From positions 12,446,953-12,510,952 of the forward strand of contig CM063256.1 in assembly GCA_032158295.1 (NCBI GenBank): DNA of 64,000 nucleotides. The letters run 5' to 3'. Under the pieces are notes generated by a model. It had not been told where the DNA came from. It worked only from the letters and a program-made list of their open reading frames with translations, and did no database searches. The translations under genes were made by a program, and so were the position numbers. Origin of the DNA: Pycnopodia helianthoides (Eukaryota; Echinodermata; Asteroidea; Forcipulatida; Asteriidae). Every line of letters starts with the position of its first letter. Position 1 is the stretch's first letter. Positions 1 to 22,580 of the stretch are shown here, one piece after another.

Positions 1-1793
1 CATTTCTCAGTTGCTAAGCAGAGAAACCTGTTGGTAAGGCATTCTATCAATCACACCATGTCACATCTATTGTACATGTACACAAAGGACAAAGGTTATG
101 ACCATCGGCTCCAAAGCTTGGCATACATTTGTGTGTAATGTAACTGAAAATCACCAACTTCATGAATCTGAGACATTTTTTTACGACAGAAGCTGATAAT
201 TCCGACAAGGCCTTGCAGTGAACGATTTCCCTTGTATAGCATTTCAAAATGATACTCAAATGTATCGCTTGCTACTCAAAAGGTTTTTCATTCGTTACTC
301 AGTTTTAGCATTCAGTGTGCACAAAACAAATTCAGTCTAAACTTTTTGCTTTGCAAAATTGCTGGATGAAAACGTTCCCCTGCCTTGAGTCTTTACAAGA
401 CGTGTCACATCAACAAGTCCAATAACTGTTTTCTTCATCGAAGACAAAAAACAGCTTGATGTATTTCCAGCCGGTTTCTCTGTAAAGCAGTTCTATGAAA
501 AAAGCTCATCTGTTTTTGCATTAAAACCCTCGGGGAAGCAACGTGGTGAAAAAATTCTCCACATATTCCAAATATGGTCATAATTTTGTTTTCAATGGGC
601 CAAAAAAGCCACGATTTTTTGTATTCAACACCCCTTGTATACACCACAAGCCTGTAGACTCCCATTGGCCAGGCTATAACCACTGCCGAGTAAGAATTAT
701 TGAATGACAGCAGTCCCAAGGGACAGCTATGCCCTTGGGAATTGTAACTTGATATCTTAGTGAGCCAACTCCTTGTGCCATTATCTCTTTGTGTCAACCC
801 TGTGCCGCCCAGAGCTAAAACAGGTCGTAAATAACACACACTGCTGGCCCAGACAAAAGCCCTGTGGGGATTAAAATTGCTTTGGGCTTGCAGGAGGGGG
901 TCATTGACCTACAAAACTGGGTGGTGACAAAATTCTCCACTTGGATCCACTGCGTTTAACAGAAGGGCCCGCTGCTCCGAGGGTTTTAAATGACTTTTAG
1001 GAAGAGTGAGGAAGTGGGATATGATGAATTGTCAGTAAGGGGGTATCAAGTTTGTTCCAAAAAGATTGTTTTCACTGTTTAAAAAAAACAATATGGTTAG
1101 TATGGTATGGTATTGTGTGGTTGTGGTATGGTTCATGTTCAAAGTGAAAGTGGCATCGAACATCATTCATGTTAACTCTGAGACGGTTTAATCTGGTCAT
1201 ATTTGTAGCAATCATGAGCTGAACTGTTGGAGTCTGTATTGATGTTTTCTTTCAGAAATTTAAAGACCCAGTCTTATTGTTCATATTGCAGGAAAAATTG
1301 CTACATTATAAGATGAAAACGTGACAAACAATTTTACGGGGTTTTTTTTCTAGAAAAAGAAGCTCATCTGTTTAAAGTGTAATCTGTTTAAAGGTTGCTT
1401 GTTGTTAGGTTTGACCAAAAAGCTTCTATAACACTTTGTGTTTCACCATCTCTTTCAAAATATTAAGTGTTGTCGTTTTTAAGTCGGAAAGGGTTGTTTG
1501 GGGCTTGCTCATTTATTGCAGTTTTACAAGTAGAGTTTTACATGCACAACGTATCTATTCCCTTCACCTGTGTATGCTTTGCTTGCACTTACCTGGAGCT
1601 CAGACCTCAAGATGACTGATAAACTGGCATTGATATTGTTATTTATATTGTGCACTCTTGGTCTCGAGTCCGCAATGTGTTTTTTGCAACTCAAACACGC
1701 ACAAATGCTTTAAAATTAATCCTTTTGGAGATAGCAGGTGTTTGTGTTGTCCTTATTAAACACACCAAGCAAAAAGGTCCAAAACACATGTCT
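1..1793. other. Unassigned left edge, no gene recognised
   Basis: Open frames are short and lack any family resemblance or splice pattern I could support. The stretch at 1-60 resembles the inner part of the AAGCAG-type foldback MITEs seen further right. It could be the 3' UTR or an intron of a gene outside the window, but nothing in the sequence decides this. Confidence 0.4.
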
Positions 1794-1985
1794 GGGCCCA
1801 ATTTCATAGAGCTGCTTAAGCAGAAAATATTGCTTAACAATTTTCTGCTAAGCAGAAATCGGCAGGATACCAGTCACAAATTGTACATGTGACATGGTAT
1901 TTTGGCGGTAACCTTATTCTGGTAAGCCTAATTTTGTTGTGCTTGGCTACTTTTTGTGCTTAAGCAGCTCTATGAAACTGGGTCC
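1794..1985. mobile_element. Foldback MITE, GGGCCCAATTTCATAGAGCTG type
   Basis: The ends are inverted copies: GGGCCCAATTTCATAGAGCT on the left and AGCTCTATGAAACTGGGTCC on the right, with further inverted AAGCAGAAAAT / GTGCTTAAGCAG stretches inside. No coding capacity. Relatives lie at 2091-2330, 26328-26590, 45915-46262 and 56479-56676, so this is a family dispersed through the window. Confidence 0.75.
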
Positions 1986-2090
1986 TGGCAGTCGCCAAAT
2001 GGTTTAAAAGGTCATCATCTTGTGTCGTTCATGCACCTCAAACTGATGACGTCAGGTGTTCAGGCTGGATGACTGGCATGGTGTACCTGA

Positions 2091-2330
2091 GGCCAATTTC
2101 ATAGAGCTGCTAAGCACAACAATTTGCTTAGCATGAAATTTCTTCATTGATAAAAACAGGATTACCAGCCAAATTTCCAAGTGATTTTCAGGATAAGCAA
2201 ACAACAGCTGAATACCAGTAACAAGCAATATGCAACACATGGAAATTTGGTTGGTAACCCCGTTTTTATCAAGGAAGCAGTTTCCTGCTAAGCAAATTGT
2301 CGTGCCTAGCAGCTCTATAAAATTGGGCCC
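2091..2330. mobile_element. Foldback MITE, same family, long hairpin
   Basis: GGCCAATTTCATAGAGCTGC on the left mirrors GCAGCTCTATAAAATTGGGC on the right. The inner arms also pair: a left stretch with TTGATAAAAACAGGATTACC matches the complement of a right stretch with GGTAACCCCGTTTTTATCAA. Almost the whole element could fold into one imperfect hairpin. Confidence 0.75.
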
Positions 2331-3250
2331 AGAAATCAATTGTGACTTGCTGCTAGAAGAAAAATGACTTTACATTCTTCATATTGCACAAATGGTAATA
2401 CAAGTGGTTTCTCGTGAATAGTGTCCCCTTGCGTAGGCCGCCATTGCCGAGCTTGAACAACGAAAGCACATGACCCGCACTTCTCTCGGCCAACGATCCT
2501 TTGACCCCAATTAGAGTGCTATTTGAGCTTCGGATGTCATTGCCTTTAGGAGACTTGTAATTATCCTCTACACACTGCAAATCTCGCCGGTAGAGTTTCA
2601 AATCTTGGTACAGTCACACATTCCATTCTACTCATGTGTCAAACTTTGATATGCGAATAATTTCTTGAATTCTTGTTTCTCTTCTTTGTACATGTTTTAA
2701 GTATGGCATATCTGTAATGTTATATTTGGTAAATATTTAGCACACAGTCACTCAACTGTCCTGTGGACACAATATATATATTTCCTTTATTGTAAAACAT
2801 TTGTATCATTTAGTCCTGCTTTGTATATTAATAATAATAATAGAATTAATTGTTTTTTGGTTTGTGACCCTTCATGGTAACTCGTCAGCGATTTTAAGAC
2901 ATTAAGGCATTTGTGATTAATGGATTCACTCGCCACGTTACTGTATCTGACCAATTTCTGTGTAAAGAGGATGGGGTTTTATTTTTGTCATTATCTCGGT
3001 AGACTATGTGAAGACATGTAAATTATATGACCATAGTAAAACAAAACAAAATTGATTTCAACTGTGTGGTTTGTTTTCTTTTGTCTTTTCCCGCTGTAAA
3101 CTAAAGTAACAGAAGACACAACTTGTAAAGGAGCTGGTGGTTTGATTTCATTGTAGGTCATTACTTAAATTTCCAAGTGTAAATTTTCTAATTATTCACA
3201 AACATAGCCTAACCGTGTATGATGTACATGTAGGTGCTTTCATGGGTAAC
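2331..3250. other. AT-rich non-coding stretch
   Basis: I see no gene. The segment has short TAA and TA runs near 2775-2845 and no recognisable transposon ends. It leads directly into the satellite array. Confidence 0.4.
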
Positions 3251-6200
3251 ATGTGATTTTTCAACTTTCGGCCCAAATTTGACAAAAATGCTGGACTAAC
3301 CCCTTGTGATTTTTTCAATTTTAGTCCAATATTTGACAAAAATGCTGGACTAACCCCTTGTGATATTTTTCAATTTTAGTCCAATATTTGACAAAAATGC
3401 TGGACTAACCCTTGTGATTTTTTCAATTTTAGTCCAATATTTGACAAAAATGCTGGACTAACCCCTTGTGATTTTTTCAATTTTAGTCCAATATTTGACA
3501 AAAATGCTGGACTCACCCCTTGTGATTTTTTCAATTTTAGTCCAATATTTGACAAAAATGCTGGACTAACCCCTTGTGATTTTTTCAATTTTATCCAATA
3601 TTTGACAAAAATGCTGGACTAACCCCTTGTGATTTTTTCAATTTTAGTCCAATATTTCAAAAAATGCTGGACCAACCCCTTGTGATTTTTTCAATTTTAG
3701 TCCAATATTTGACAAAAATGCTGGACTAACCCCCTTGTGAATTTTTTCAATTTTAGTCCAATATTTGATAAACATGCTGGACTAACCCCTTGTGATTTTT
3801 TCAATTTTAGTCCAATATTTGAAAAAAATGCTGGACTAACCCCTTGTGATTTTTTTCAATTTTAGTCCAATATTTGACAAAAATGCTGGACTAACCCCTT
3901 GTGATTTTTTCAATTTTAGTCCAATATTTGACAAAAATGCTGGACTAGCCCCTTGTGATTTTTTTAATTTTTAGCCAAGTTTTGAAAGAAAATGCTGGAC
4001 TAACCCCTTGTGATTTTTTTAATTTTTAGCCAAGTTTTGAAAGAAAATGCTGGACTAACCCCTTGTGATTTTTTCAATTTTTAGCATTTACAAAATTATA
4101 TTGACTTTATAATATTGCCATGAGAACTGACTAACCCCTTGTGTTTTTTCAATTTTTAGCCAATATTTGAAAGAAAATGCTGGACTAACCCCTTGTGATT
4201 TTTTCAATTTTAGTCCAATATTTGACAAAAATGCTGGACTAACCCCTTGTGATTTTTTCAATTTTAGTCCAATATTTGACAAAAATGCTGGACTAACCCC
4301 TTGTGATTTTTTCAATTTTAGTCCAATATTTGACAAAAATGCTGGACTAACCCCTTGTGATTTTTTCAATTTTTAGTCCAATATTTGACAAAAATGCTGG
4401 ACTAACCCCTTGTGATTTTTTCAATTTTAGTCCAATATTTGAAAAAATGCTGGACTAACCCCTTGTGATTTTTTCAATTTTAGTCCAATATTTGACAAAA
4501 ATGCTGGACTAACCCCTTGTGATTTTTTCAATTTTAGTCCAATATTTGACAAAAATGCTGGACTAACCCCTTGTGATTTTTTCAATTTTAGTCCAATATT
4601 TGACAAAAATGCTGGACTAACCCCTTGTGATTTTTTCAATTTTAGTCCAATATTTGACAAAAATGCTGGACTAACCCCTTGTGATTTTTTCAATTTTAGT
4701 CCAATATTTGACAAAAATGCTGGACTAACCCCTTGTGATTTTTTCAATTTTAGTCCAATATTTGACAAAAATGCTGGACTAACCCCTTGTGATTTTTTCA
4801 ATTTTAGTCCAATATTTGACAAAAATGCTGGACTAACCCCTTGTGATTTTTTCAATTTTAGTCCAATATTTGACAAAAATGCTGGACTAACCCCTTGTGA
4901 TTTTTTCAATTTTAGTCCAATATTTGACAAAAATGCTGGACTAACCCCTTGTGATTTTTTCAATTTTAGTCCAATATTTGACAAAAAATGCTGGACTAAC
5001 CCCTTGTGATTTTTTCAATTTTAGTCCAATATTTGACAAAAATGCTGGACTAACCCCTTGTTGATTTTTTTTTTCAATTTTTAGTCCAATATTTGACAAA
5101 AATGCTGGACTAACCCCTTGTGATTTTTTCAATTTTAGTCCAATATTTGAAAAAATGCTGGACTAACCCCTTGTGATTTTTTCAATTTTTAGTCCAATAT
5201 TTGACAAAAATGCTGGACTAACCCCTTGTGATTTTTTCAATTTTAGTCCAATATTTGACAAAAATGCTGGACTAACCCCTTGTGATTTTTTTCAATTTTT
5301 AGTCCAATATTTGACAAAAATGCTGGACTAACCCCTTGTGATTTTTTTCAATTTTAGTCCAATATTTGACAAAAATGCTGGACTAACCCCTTGTGATTTT
5401 TTCAATTTTAGTCCAATATTTGACAAAAATGCTGGACTAACCCCTTGTGATTTTTTTAATTTTTAGCCAAGTTTTGAAAAAATGCTGGACTAACCCCTTG
5501 TGATTTTTTCAATTTTAGTCCAATATTTGACAAAAAATGCTGGACTAACCCCTTGTGATTTTTTTCAATTTTAGTCCAATATTTGACAAAAATGCTGGAC
5601 TAACCCCTTGTGATTTTTTCAATTTTAGTCCAATATTTGACAAAAATGCTGGACTAACCCCTTGTGATTTTTTCAATTTTAGTCCAATATTTGACAAAAA
5701 TGCTGGACTAACCCCTTGTGATTTTTTCAATTTTAGTCCAATATTTGACAAAAATGCTGGACTAACCCCTTGTGATTTTTTCAATTTTAGTCCAATATTT
5801 GACAAAAATGCTGGACTAACCCCTTGTGATTTTTTTCAATTTTAGTCCAATATTTGACAAAAATGCTGGACTAACCCCTTGTGATTTTTTCAATTTTAGT
5901 CCAATATTTGACAAAAATGCTGGACTAGCCCTTGTGATTTTTTTAATTTTTAGCCAAGTTTTGAAAGAAAATGCTGGACTAACCCCTTGTGATTTTTTCA
6001 ATTTTAGTCCAATATTTGACAAAAATGCTGGACTAACCCCTTGTGATTTTTTTAATTTTTAGCCAAGTTTTGAAAGAAAATGCTGGACTAACCCCTTGTG
6101 ATTTTTTCAATTTTAGTCCAATATTTGACAAAAATGCTGGACTAACCCCTTGTGATTTTTTCAATTTTAGTCCAATATTCGACAAAAATGCTGGACTAAC

Positions 6201-7236
6201 CCCTTGTGATTTTTTCAATTTTAGTCCAATATTTGACAAAAATGCTGGACTAACCCCTTGTGATTTTTTCAATTTTCGTCCAATATTTGACAAAAATGCT
6301 GGACTAACCCCTTGTGATTTTTTCAATTTTAGTCCAATATTTGACAAAAATGCTGGACTAACCCCTTGTGATTTTTTCAATTTTAGTCCAATATTTGACT
6401 AAATGCTGGACTAACCCCTTGTGATTTTTTCAATTTTAGTCCAATATTTGACAAAAATGCTGGACTAACCCCTTGTGATTTTTTCAATTTTAGTCCAATA
6501 TTTGACAAAAATGCTGGACTAACCCCTTGTGATTTTTTCAATTTTAGTCCAATATTTGACAAAAATGCTGGACTAACCCCTTGTGATTTTTTCAATTTTA
6601 GTCCAATATTTGACAAAAATGCTGGACTAACCCCTTGTGATTTTTTCAATTTTAGTCCAATATTTCAAAAAAATGCTGGACTAACCCCTTGTGATTTTTT
6701 CAATTTTAGTCCAATATTTGACAAAAATGCTGGACTAACCCCTTGTGATTTTTTTAATTTTAGTCCAATATTTGACAAAAATGCTGGACTAACCCCTTGT
6801 GATTTTTTCAATTTTAGTCCAATATTTGACAAAAATGCTGGACTAACCCCTTGTGATTTTTTCAATTTTAGTCCAATATTTCGAAAAAATGCTGGACTAA
6901 CCCCTTGTGATTTTTTCAATTTTAGTCCAATATTTGATAAACATGCTGGACTAACCCCTTGTGATTTTTTCAATTTTAGTCCAATATTTGACAAAAATGC
7001 TGGACTAACCCCTTGTGATTTTTTTCAATTTTAGTCCAATATTTGACAAAAATGCTGGACTAACCCCTTGTGATTTTTTCAATTTTAGTCCAATATTTGA
7101 CAAAAATGCTGGACTAGCCCCTTGTGATTTTTTTAATTTTTAGCCAAGTTTTGAAAGAAAATGCTGGACTAACCCCTTGTGATTTTTTCAATTTTAGTCC
7201 AATATTTGACAAAAATGCTGGACTAACCCCTTGTGG
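3251..7236. repeat. 54-bp satellite array, about 73 copies
   Basis: A 54-bp unit is repeated head to tail for almost 4 kb, most copies identical or within one or two changes. On the plus strand each unit reads ...GGACTAACCCCTTGTGA, then TTTTTTCAATTTTAG, then TCCAATATTTGACAAAAATGCT. A variant with AATTTTTAGCCAAGTTTTGAAAGAAAA recurs near 3961, 4018, 5460, 5937, 6053 and 7133. About 50 bp near 4083-4130 do not fit the unit. Because 54 is divisible by 3, several frames stay open on both strands (for example KKSQGVSPAFLSNIGLKL on minus). Frequent one-base changes in the T and A runs break those frames, so there is no sign of coding selection. The array ends 860 bp beyond the stop codon of the minus-strand subtilase, so it may be transcribed from either side. 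Confidence 0.97.
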
Positions 7237-8096
7237 TTCCTTTTGTGTACAATGAATAATAGCATTCACTCCTGTTATTAGATACAGGGAACTTGACCAA
7301 GATGTTGGCAGCATGACACAAAGGTCTAGTGGGGGGAGGTGATTCAGACACAAAGAAGTAGTCTTTAGCTGCACATTGAAACTGATCAATGTTTTATTTA
7401 GACATTTTTCTGAAAATTCACTATCTTACTGCACATAGCTATTTCTTTTTGAAACAAAATATTGAAATTCTAATTCCGAAGTGTAATTAGAACAATTCCT
7501 TGGCACAAAAAAATGAAGTTGAAAACAAAATACTGTTTTTAGTACAATATTTTGAGATGTCTGGAAGAGCTGAGGGAGATAAGGAAAATGTTAATGTGGT
7601 CCACAGCTACCCCTCCTTGCTCCGTCTGATTTTGAAGGAACATGTCACATTAAAGCTACTTGAGAGTTGGATTTTGACTAATGTCTGGTACTACAACAAG
7701 TGAACACTCAAATTAGATTCGCCAGACTAAGGACAGTGTCGCTACATCACATGTTTTGAGGCAAGCTTTGTACAGCAACCTCCAGATGGGCAAAGCCTGG
7801 TAGTGGTACAAATGTGCCATACACAATTATTCAGAATTGTGTACGGGTGATTGCAGTCTCACACCAAAAAATTACACAAAGCTTGCTTTGAACCATGTGA
7901 CATACATGTACATATACATGTAGCAACCGCCTGTAGTCTAAGAAACTAAAATTTACGTGGTCACTTGTGACTAAAGAGTCATCGTTAATTCAAATCTGAC
8001 TTATTTTAGTTGTGCCCGTCACCAGTGCATGTGATTTTGCAAATTTGCACCTTCCTTTCTGAAGTACAAAAAGTCGGCAATGGAACCGTCTTTTCT
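7237..8096. other. Subtilase 3' flank, possible 3' UTR
   Basis: This follows the minus-strand stop codon of the subtilase. A minus-strand AATAAA (plus TTTATT at 7393-7398) could be a poly(A) signal about 700 bp past the stop, but I cannot confirm the transcript end. No other gene is visible. Confidence 0.35.
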
Positions 8097-18047
<9,951 letters not shown>

Positions 18048-18061
18048 GTTGAATTTATCAG
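18048..18061 (-). other. 5' UTR part of the first coding exon of the subtilase
   Basis: A pyrimidine-rich TTTCAG on minus ends just before 18061, leaving 14 nt of leader before the start ATG. This implies at least one upstream non-coding exon. Confidence 0.6.
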
Positions 18062-19524
18062 CTGAAACCAAACCATAATGTAGAAATTGGTGCATAACTC
18101 CAAATGGTAATCATGCCTCAAGAGCCCACACACATGTGTAAAAATAAGGGGGCCTCCTACTGTCACTCTTTTGTTTGTACTTGAACTTTTTGGCAACAGC
18201 TTCCATTGGTTTTGTACACACTTTCCCACAAAGGACCTTTGCCCAACCGGGGAATATCCTCTTTTGTTATAGGTCCCCGGTTTGAATGTGTATACCTACC
18301 CATGCTGACCTAACATCTCAATACAAACAGTTTCTAGTACTAAACTCTTTTAAACAATCATGGACGGTTTTGCTGAAAACCAACGCAATCACTCCACATG
18401 GAAGTGTCAACTTTGCTTCTGAGCCACGAAGCCAAATACATAGAACAATAAGTTTCATCTAGTGTCCGTATAGTTTCCAAAAGCTCCAGACATCCACACA
18501 AAAAAATATCACAAAGTAAAAAGATTTGCAGGTCCAAAGAATTCAAAACGATTTTTTGAGAATTTCTTTTTTTCACTGCACCTATTTTCTGATAAAAAAA
18601 TATATGTGTAGTTAAATGAAGTCCTGTGTCTTTGTTTAAATGTTGATATTCAGTCAATAAATTGAGTTCAATTCTGTTGAGTATTGAAGAATACTTACCC
18701 ATATTACAAATGAGATGAAACTTCTCTTAGTGCTTGTTCAAGTTAAAACAGTAACTTTTAAAATGTGTAGGTTTTTTTAATATTTTCTTCTCTCATTTCA
18801 ATAGACCTCAGTACTTACGACGTCCAGCCTGATGATGTCACAGTTTGTTTACCACTTTGCAGATGAATGTGAAACCACTGTGGCTCTGCTCAACTGTCGG
18901 AAATGCAGGACCCAGTTACAGCACTTAAGCAATGCAGTAAACAAACCATGCCATCATCAGTACAGGGGTCTAGTCTGGTCCTGTAAAAGAAAATTCTGCT
19001 CTACAGTAAAAATTTTGAGCTACAAGCCCTGCAGTCTTGTGGATTGCCACCCCCCCCCCACAACAAAAAAATAATAATAAATATAAAGTTTGAGCCCTGT
19101 ATTTAACACTAACAGTTTTATTTTATAAACAGAACAAAACCAAAATAAATACTTACTCAGTCTTTAGCAAACCTGAAACGCTTACTGCAAACTACAAAGT
19201 GAATCTGTCACAGAGAAGGGCGTTAAATATAAAGATTTCATTCCCGGCCAGATGGTTAGGTTCTCATTCTACCTGTCAGTCTAAATCTAAACTCAAGGGT
19301 ACTTTTTATCTCTTCAGTACTAATTAATGATTATATATTCAACAAAACAAATTGATGTTGATGGTCATTTACATGCTCATTGTTTTACCCCCCCCCCCAC
19401 CCCCACCCCAAACACAATTAAAAATGAATAATGGTTTTAATGTATGACACGTAATGTTGATGGTAACAAAACTTCTTTGTATCAAAGAATGCTTTTGAAA
19501 TATGACTCCAACATAAATTTTCTA

Positions 19525-19650
19525 CAATTTGGGGTTGAACAATGACAAATTTACTAGAGGGATTTGAAACAACGACCTCTGGATTAACGTGCTCTATCAA
19601 CTGAGTTATCTAGCCCCATGTTGGAGGGCTCCCTATTTTGTCAATACTTT
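19525..19650 (-). mobile_element. tRNA-derived SINE, family 1, short copy
   Basis: On minus it has GATAACTCAGTTGATAGAGC and GTCGTTGTTTCAAATCCC. The 3' body is largely missing. Confidence 0.7.
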
Positions 19651-19700
19651 ACTCTGTGACGTCAAGTGGGACCTTTCTGTAGCTGTCAGGAAGGAGTGGG

Positions 19701-19975
19701 GTGTCATGGCCGAGTGGTCTAGGGCGATTGGACTCAAGTTCTTCAACTTACAGAATGTGGGTTTCGAATCCTGAACGTCAGTTGCGACACTTGTGTCCTT
19801 GAGCAATTGCTTCTCTCCACCCAGGAGTACAAATGGGTACTGGTGAGAGCTGGGGAGTAACCTGCGATTGGACTGGCATCCTGTCCGGGGGAAATATAGA
19901 TATTCTCAGTTGTTTAATGCAAATGAAACCAGATATAAACACCGGCCTGATGAGCCATATTGGCTCGGGACAAAC
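19701..19975 (+). mobile_element. tRNA-Leu/Ser-like SINE, family 2
   Basis: GTGTCATGGCCGAGTGGTCT is a tRNA-Leu-like 5' half and GTGGGTTTCGAATCC a B box, followed by CACTTGTGTCCTTGAGCAA and a TACAAATGGGTACTGGTGAG body. Confidence 0.75.
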
Positions 19976-20518
19976 TTTACTTTTTTATGTAACACTCATA
20001 CATAACACTTAATATTGATATTTACATGAGAATTATTCAAGGCGAACACATGCTACTTCTTTGATCAAAATTATTTTTTGGGGGGGAGGTCTCAAACATA
20101 CAATATGCTAAGTGAAGGTTTTAGAATCTTAAAGTTATTTCTGAATAGGTTGGTTGCAATTAAGCCTTTTTTTAAATTAAAAAATGTTGCCAAAATATTA
20201 ATAAAAATCTCACTTCAGAACACCAATCTATACAGACAGGATCCACTTCACAACGAAAAAGATTTCTCACAAAAACATCTTTCAATATTGATATCTGCAT
20301 TTCAGTTGGTTTTTTAAATTCGAGCAGACTTATTTTCAAAAATGATTTTTTTTTAAGGAAGATCGCCCATCACAAGGCCCTGAAATCTGTCAAATAATAT
20401 GAAGGTTAAAAAAAAAAAAGAACAACAAAAATAATGGAAGAAAAAACAAAATAATAATTTTAAGTGTTTTAAATAAAGAAATGTGTACAAACAGAACAAG
20501 GTAATTGTTGTTACTTAC

Positions 20519-20650
20519 CAAAGCTGATACAAACCAGCTATCTGTATGATAAGAGATGCATTCTGGATATCAAACACTCATGACACTTGTCACTCAAGGG
20601 CATGGATAGACGTTGATGACTAAACAATGTTCAGCTCTCAATCGGAATAT
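20519..20650 (-). other. Candidate non-coding first exon of the subtilase gene
   Basis: On minus, CAGCTTTG is followed by GTAAGTAAC, a strong donor at 20518. An AT-rich TATA-like stretch (AATATATC on minus) lies about 30 bp upstream of the guessed start, near 20675. It would splice to the acceptor at 18062. Only splice-site logic supports this; the upstream limit is a guess. Confidence 0.3.
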
Positions 20651-20700
20651 TAGTTTGAGGGTCATGTGTTGTGCTGATATATTAACAAAAAAATAGTTAG

Positions 20701-20822
20701 TGGCCTGACGTTTCGACCACAGCAAAGTCTTTCTCGAAGGCTTTTTAAAAAACTATATGAAGAAGGCTTAGAAGGCTCTTAGCCTTCGAGAAAGACTCTG
20801 CTAGGGTCGAAACGTCAGGCCA
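20701..20822. repeat. Inverted repeat with CCTGACGTTTCGACC arms
   Basis: Arms 20701-20742 and 20781-20822 are complementary at about 38 of 42 positions, separated by 38 bases. Each arm combines CCTGACGTTTCGACC with GTCTTTCTCGAAGGC. From memory this motif pair is common near Penelope-like retroelement ends in marine invertebrates, but no reverse transcriptase is present here. Confidence 0.8.
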
Positions 20823-22310
20823 TCAACTATTTTTTGCATTTATACCATAGGTCCTTTTGGTTGGTAAGCAGTTTGCAACAGCTAATTCTATTTTCTCAAT
20901 TAACAATTTATAAACAATTTTGTTATCTATCGAGTACAGCTGGCAATCTAGTTTGATATATTGAAAGATATTGAATTTAACGCTAAGAAAATAGAATTAG
21001 CTGTTGCAAATTGCTTAACCTCAAAACACCTTAAGGCTAAAGTTGAGTTTTCGCCCCTTAGCAACCTCAGCCCAGTTTCACAAACTATGAAAGTTGACTT
21101 TCATTGTTTAAGTGTTTCTGTCCCTTGAAATCTCAAATTCAAATTTCAATAAATAAAAAAAAGGTCAAGAGCTAAAGAGATCTTGTCAGTTTCTTCATGG
21201 TTTATTTCATGATTGATGTTTTAGTTATTTACATATAAAGTTTATCTTCACACATTTAGCTCCCTGTGTCAAGGAAAAAAGATTACTTAGGTACTTAGGT
21301 ATTAAAGTCATAAATAATTAGGCACCAGCCTAAGCTACTCCTGATTGTTTGGCTGTAAGCCGTATCACTTTATCTTTATCTACTCTGGGCTCAAGTTCAG
21401 AGAGCTCCTTGAGCACAAAAAGTAGCTCAGTACAACATAAATTATGCTAACCATAATAAGGCTACCAGCCAAAATACTTTTTTTTCCGATGTACAACCTG
21501 TGACTGGTCCCCTGCCTATTTTTGCTTAGCAGAAAATGTTTAAGCAATAGTTTCTATGAAATTTGGCCCTGAATATGGTTACCAGCTAAAATGCCATACA
21601 ACATGTACCGACCGTGACTGGTTTTCTGCTTATTTTCTGCTTATTTGTGCTTAGTTTCGGCTCAAGCTTTGGCTAATGGCTGATGAAAACTGAGCCAAAA
21701 CCAGTGCTGAATCCAAGGGAGCCTCCCATAGAACTGTACAGAGAATCCAAAATGGCAGAATAATGACAAAATCCTTTCCATCTATAATACATATTTTACA
21801 TTTTGACCTTCTACAATGCTTTCACAAAAGATACCAAACCTTTTTCGAAACAAAGAACTGTTCTTGAAAAGAATGAAAGTTTCTTGCTTCTGTGCAAAAT
21901 TGGAACAAGGTTTACCCTCAAGAGCTTAATCAGCACCAGTCATTCAACCCACTTTGATACCAGATAATGGAAAGCTGCAATTGGGAGTTCAATCAGTCCT
22001 ACTAATTGTCAATCGAGAATAATCACATTTTCCATAATTGGTTTTGGATATCTTATCACTGTGCACGCACGCAACGTTTATAAATACCAAGGGCAATACA
22101 ATCTTGTCAAATAGGTTAAAATAAAGAACTGCATGTTGGATTGATCCTAACATTTAAGTGCTGCACTTTCAGTTAATTGTGTTGCAACAACTCGTGTATT
22201 GGGCAGTTCAACTTAATATTTACTTGTGTGTATTTCTTGGACATGTTGGATAAGTAACATAGTAGTGGTACAAGTTGTAAAGAAACAACAGAATGAATCT
22301 TATAATATGG

Positions 22311-22580
22311 TGACAGTGGTCAAGTGGTCAGACGGCAGGACTTGAAATCACAAGGTTGTGGGTTCGAATCCGGCCAAGCTACTCGCCGATTTCACAATGA
22401 ATAGAACAAGTATTGTTGTCTAATTATTAAATCACAACTTATTGATTTATGCAATTCATAATCATAGATGTTAAACCAATGTTTGTATGAGAGAGATTGG
22501 CTGTTGCCAGCAAGGTGTTTATATCCCCTTTGCAGGAGCTTTGCCGAGTTCCCTTGTTGGGACGATCATCTAAACAAACC
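22311..22580 (+). mobile_element. tRNA-derived SINE, family 3
   Basis: AGTGGTCAAGTGGTCAGACG (A-box region) and GTTGTGGGTTCGAATCCGG (B box), then a long tail with CAATTCATAATCATAGATGT and GGAGCTTTGCCGAGTTCCCT. A second copy at 39330-39600 shares both head and tail, which defines the family. Confidence 0.8.

Larger units (their letters stand above)
18062..20518. other. Subtilase 5' intron or upstream region
   Basis: No coding exon seen. Several minus-strand donor-like sites occur, including GTCGTAAGTACT at 18818 and GAGTAAGTAT near 19153, which could be alternative 5' UTR exon ends. A poly-C/CCCCACCCC tract lies at 19389-19407. SINE copies at 19525-19650 and 19701-19975 are listed separately. 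Confidence 0.35.

Noticed and set aside
435..839. 134-codon minus-strand open frame near the left edge
   Set aside because: No similarity to any family I know and no splice or start context.
3376..6994. Long open frames on both strands (up to 185 codons) made of an 18-residue repeat
   Set aside because: They follow automatically from a 54-bp satellite divisible by three; indels in T and A runs break them often and both strands are equally open.
3251..7236. CRISPR-like array
   Set aside because: There are no unique spacers; the whole 54 bp repeats, and the genome is eukaryotic.
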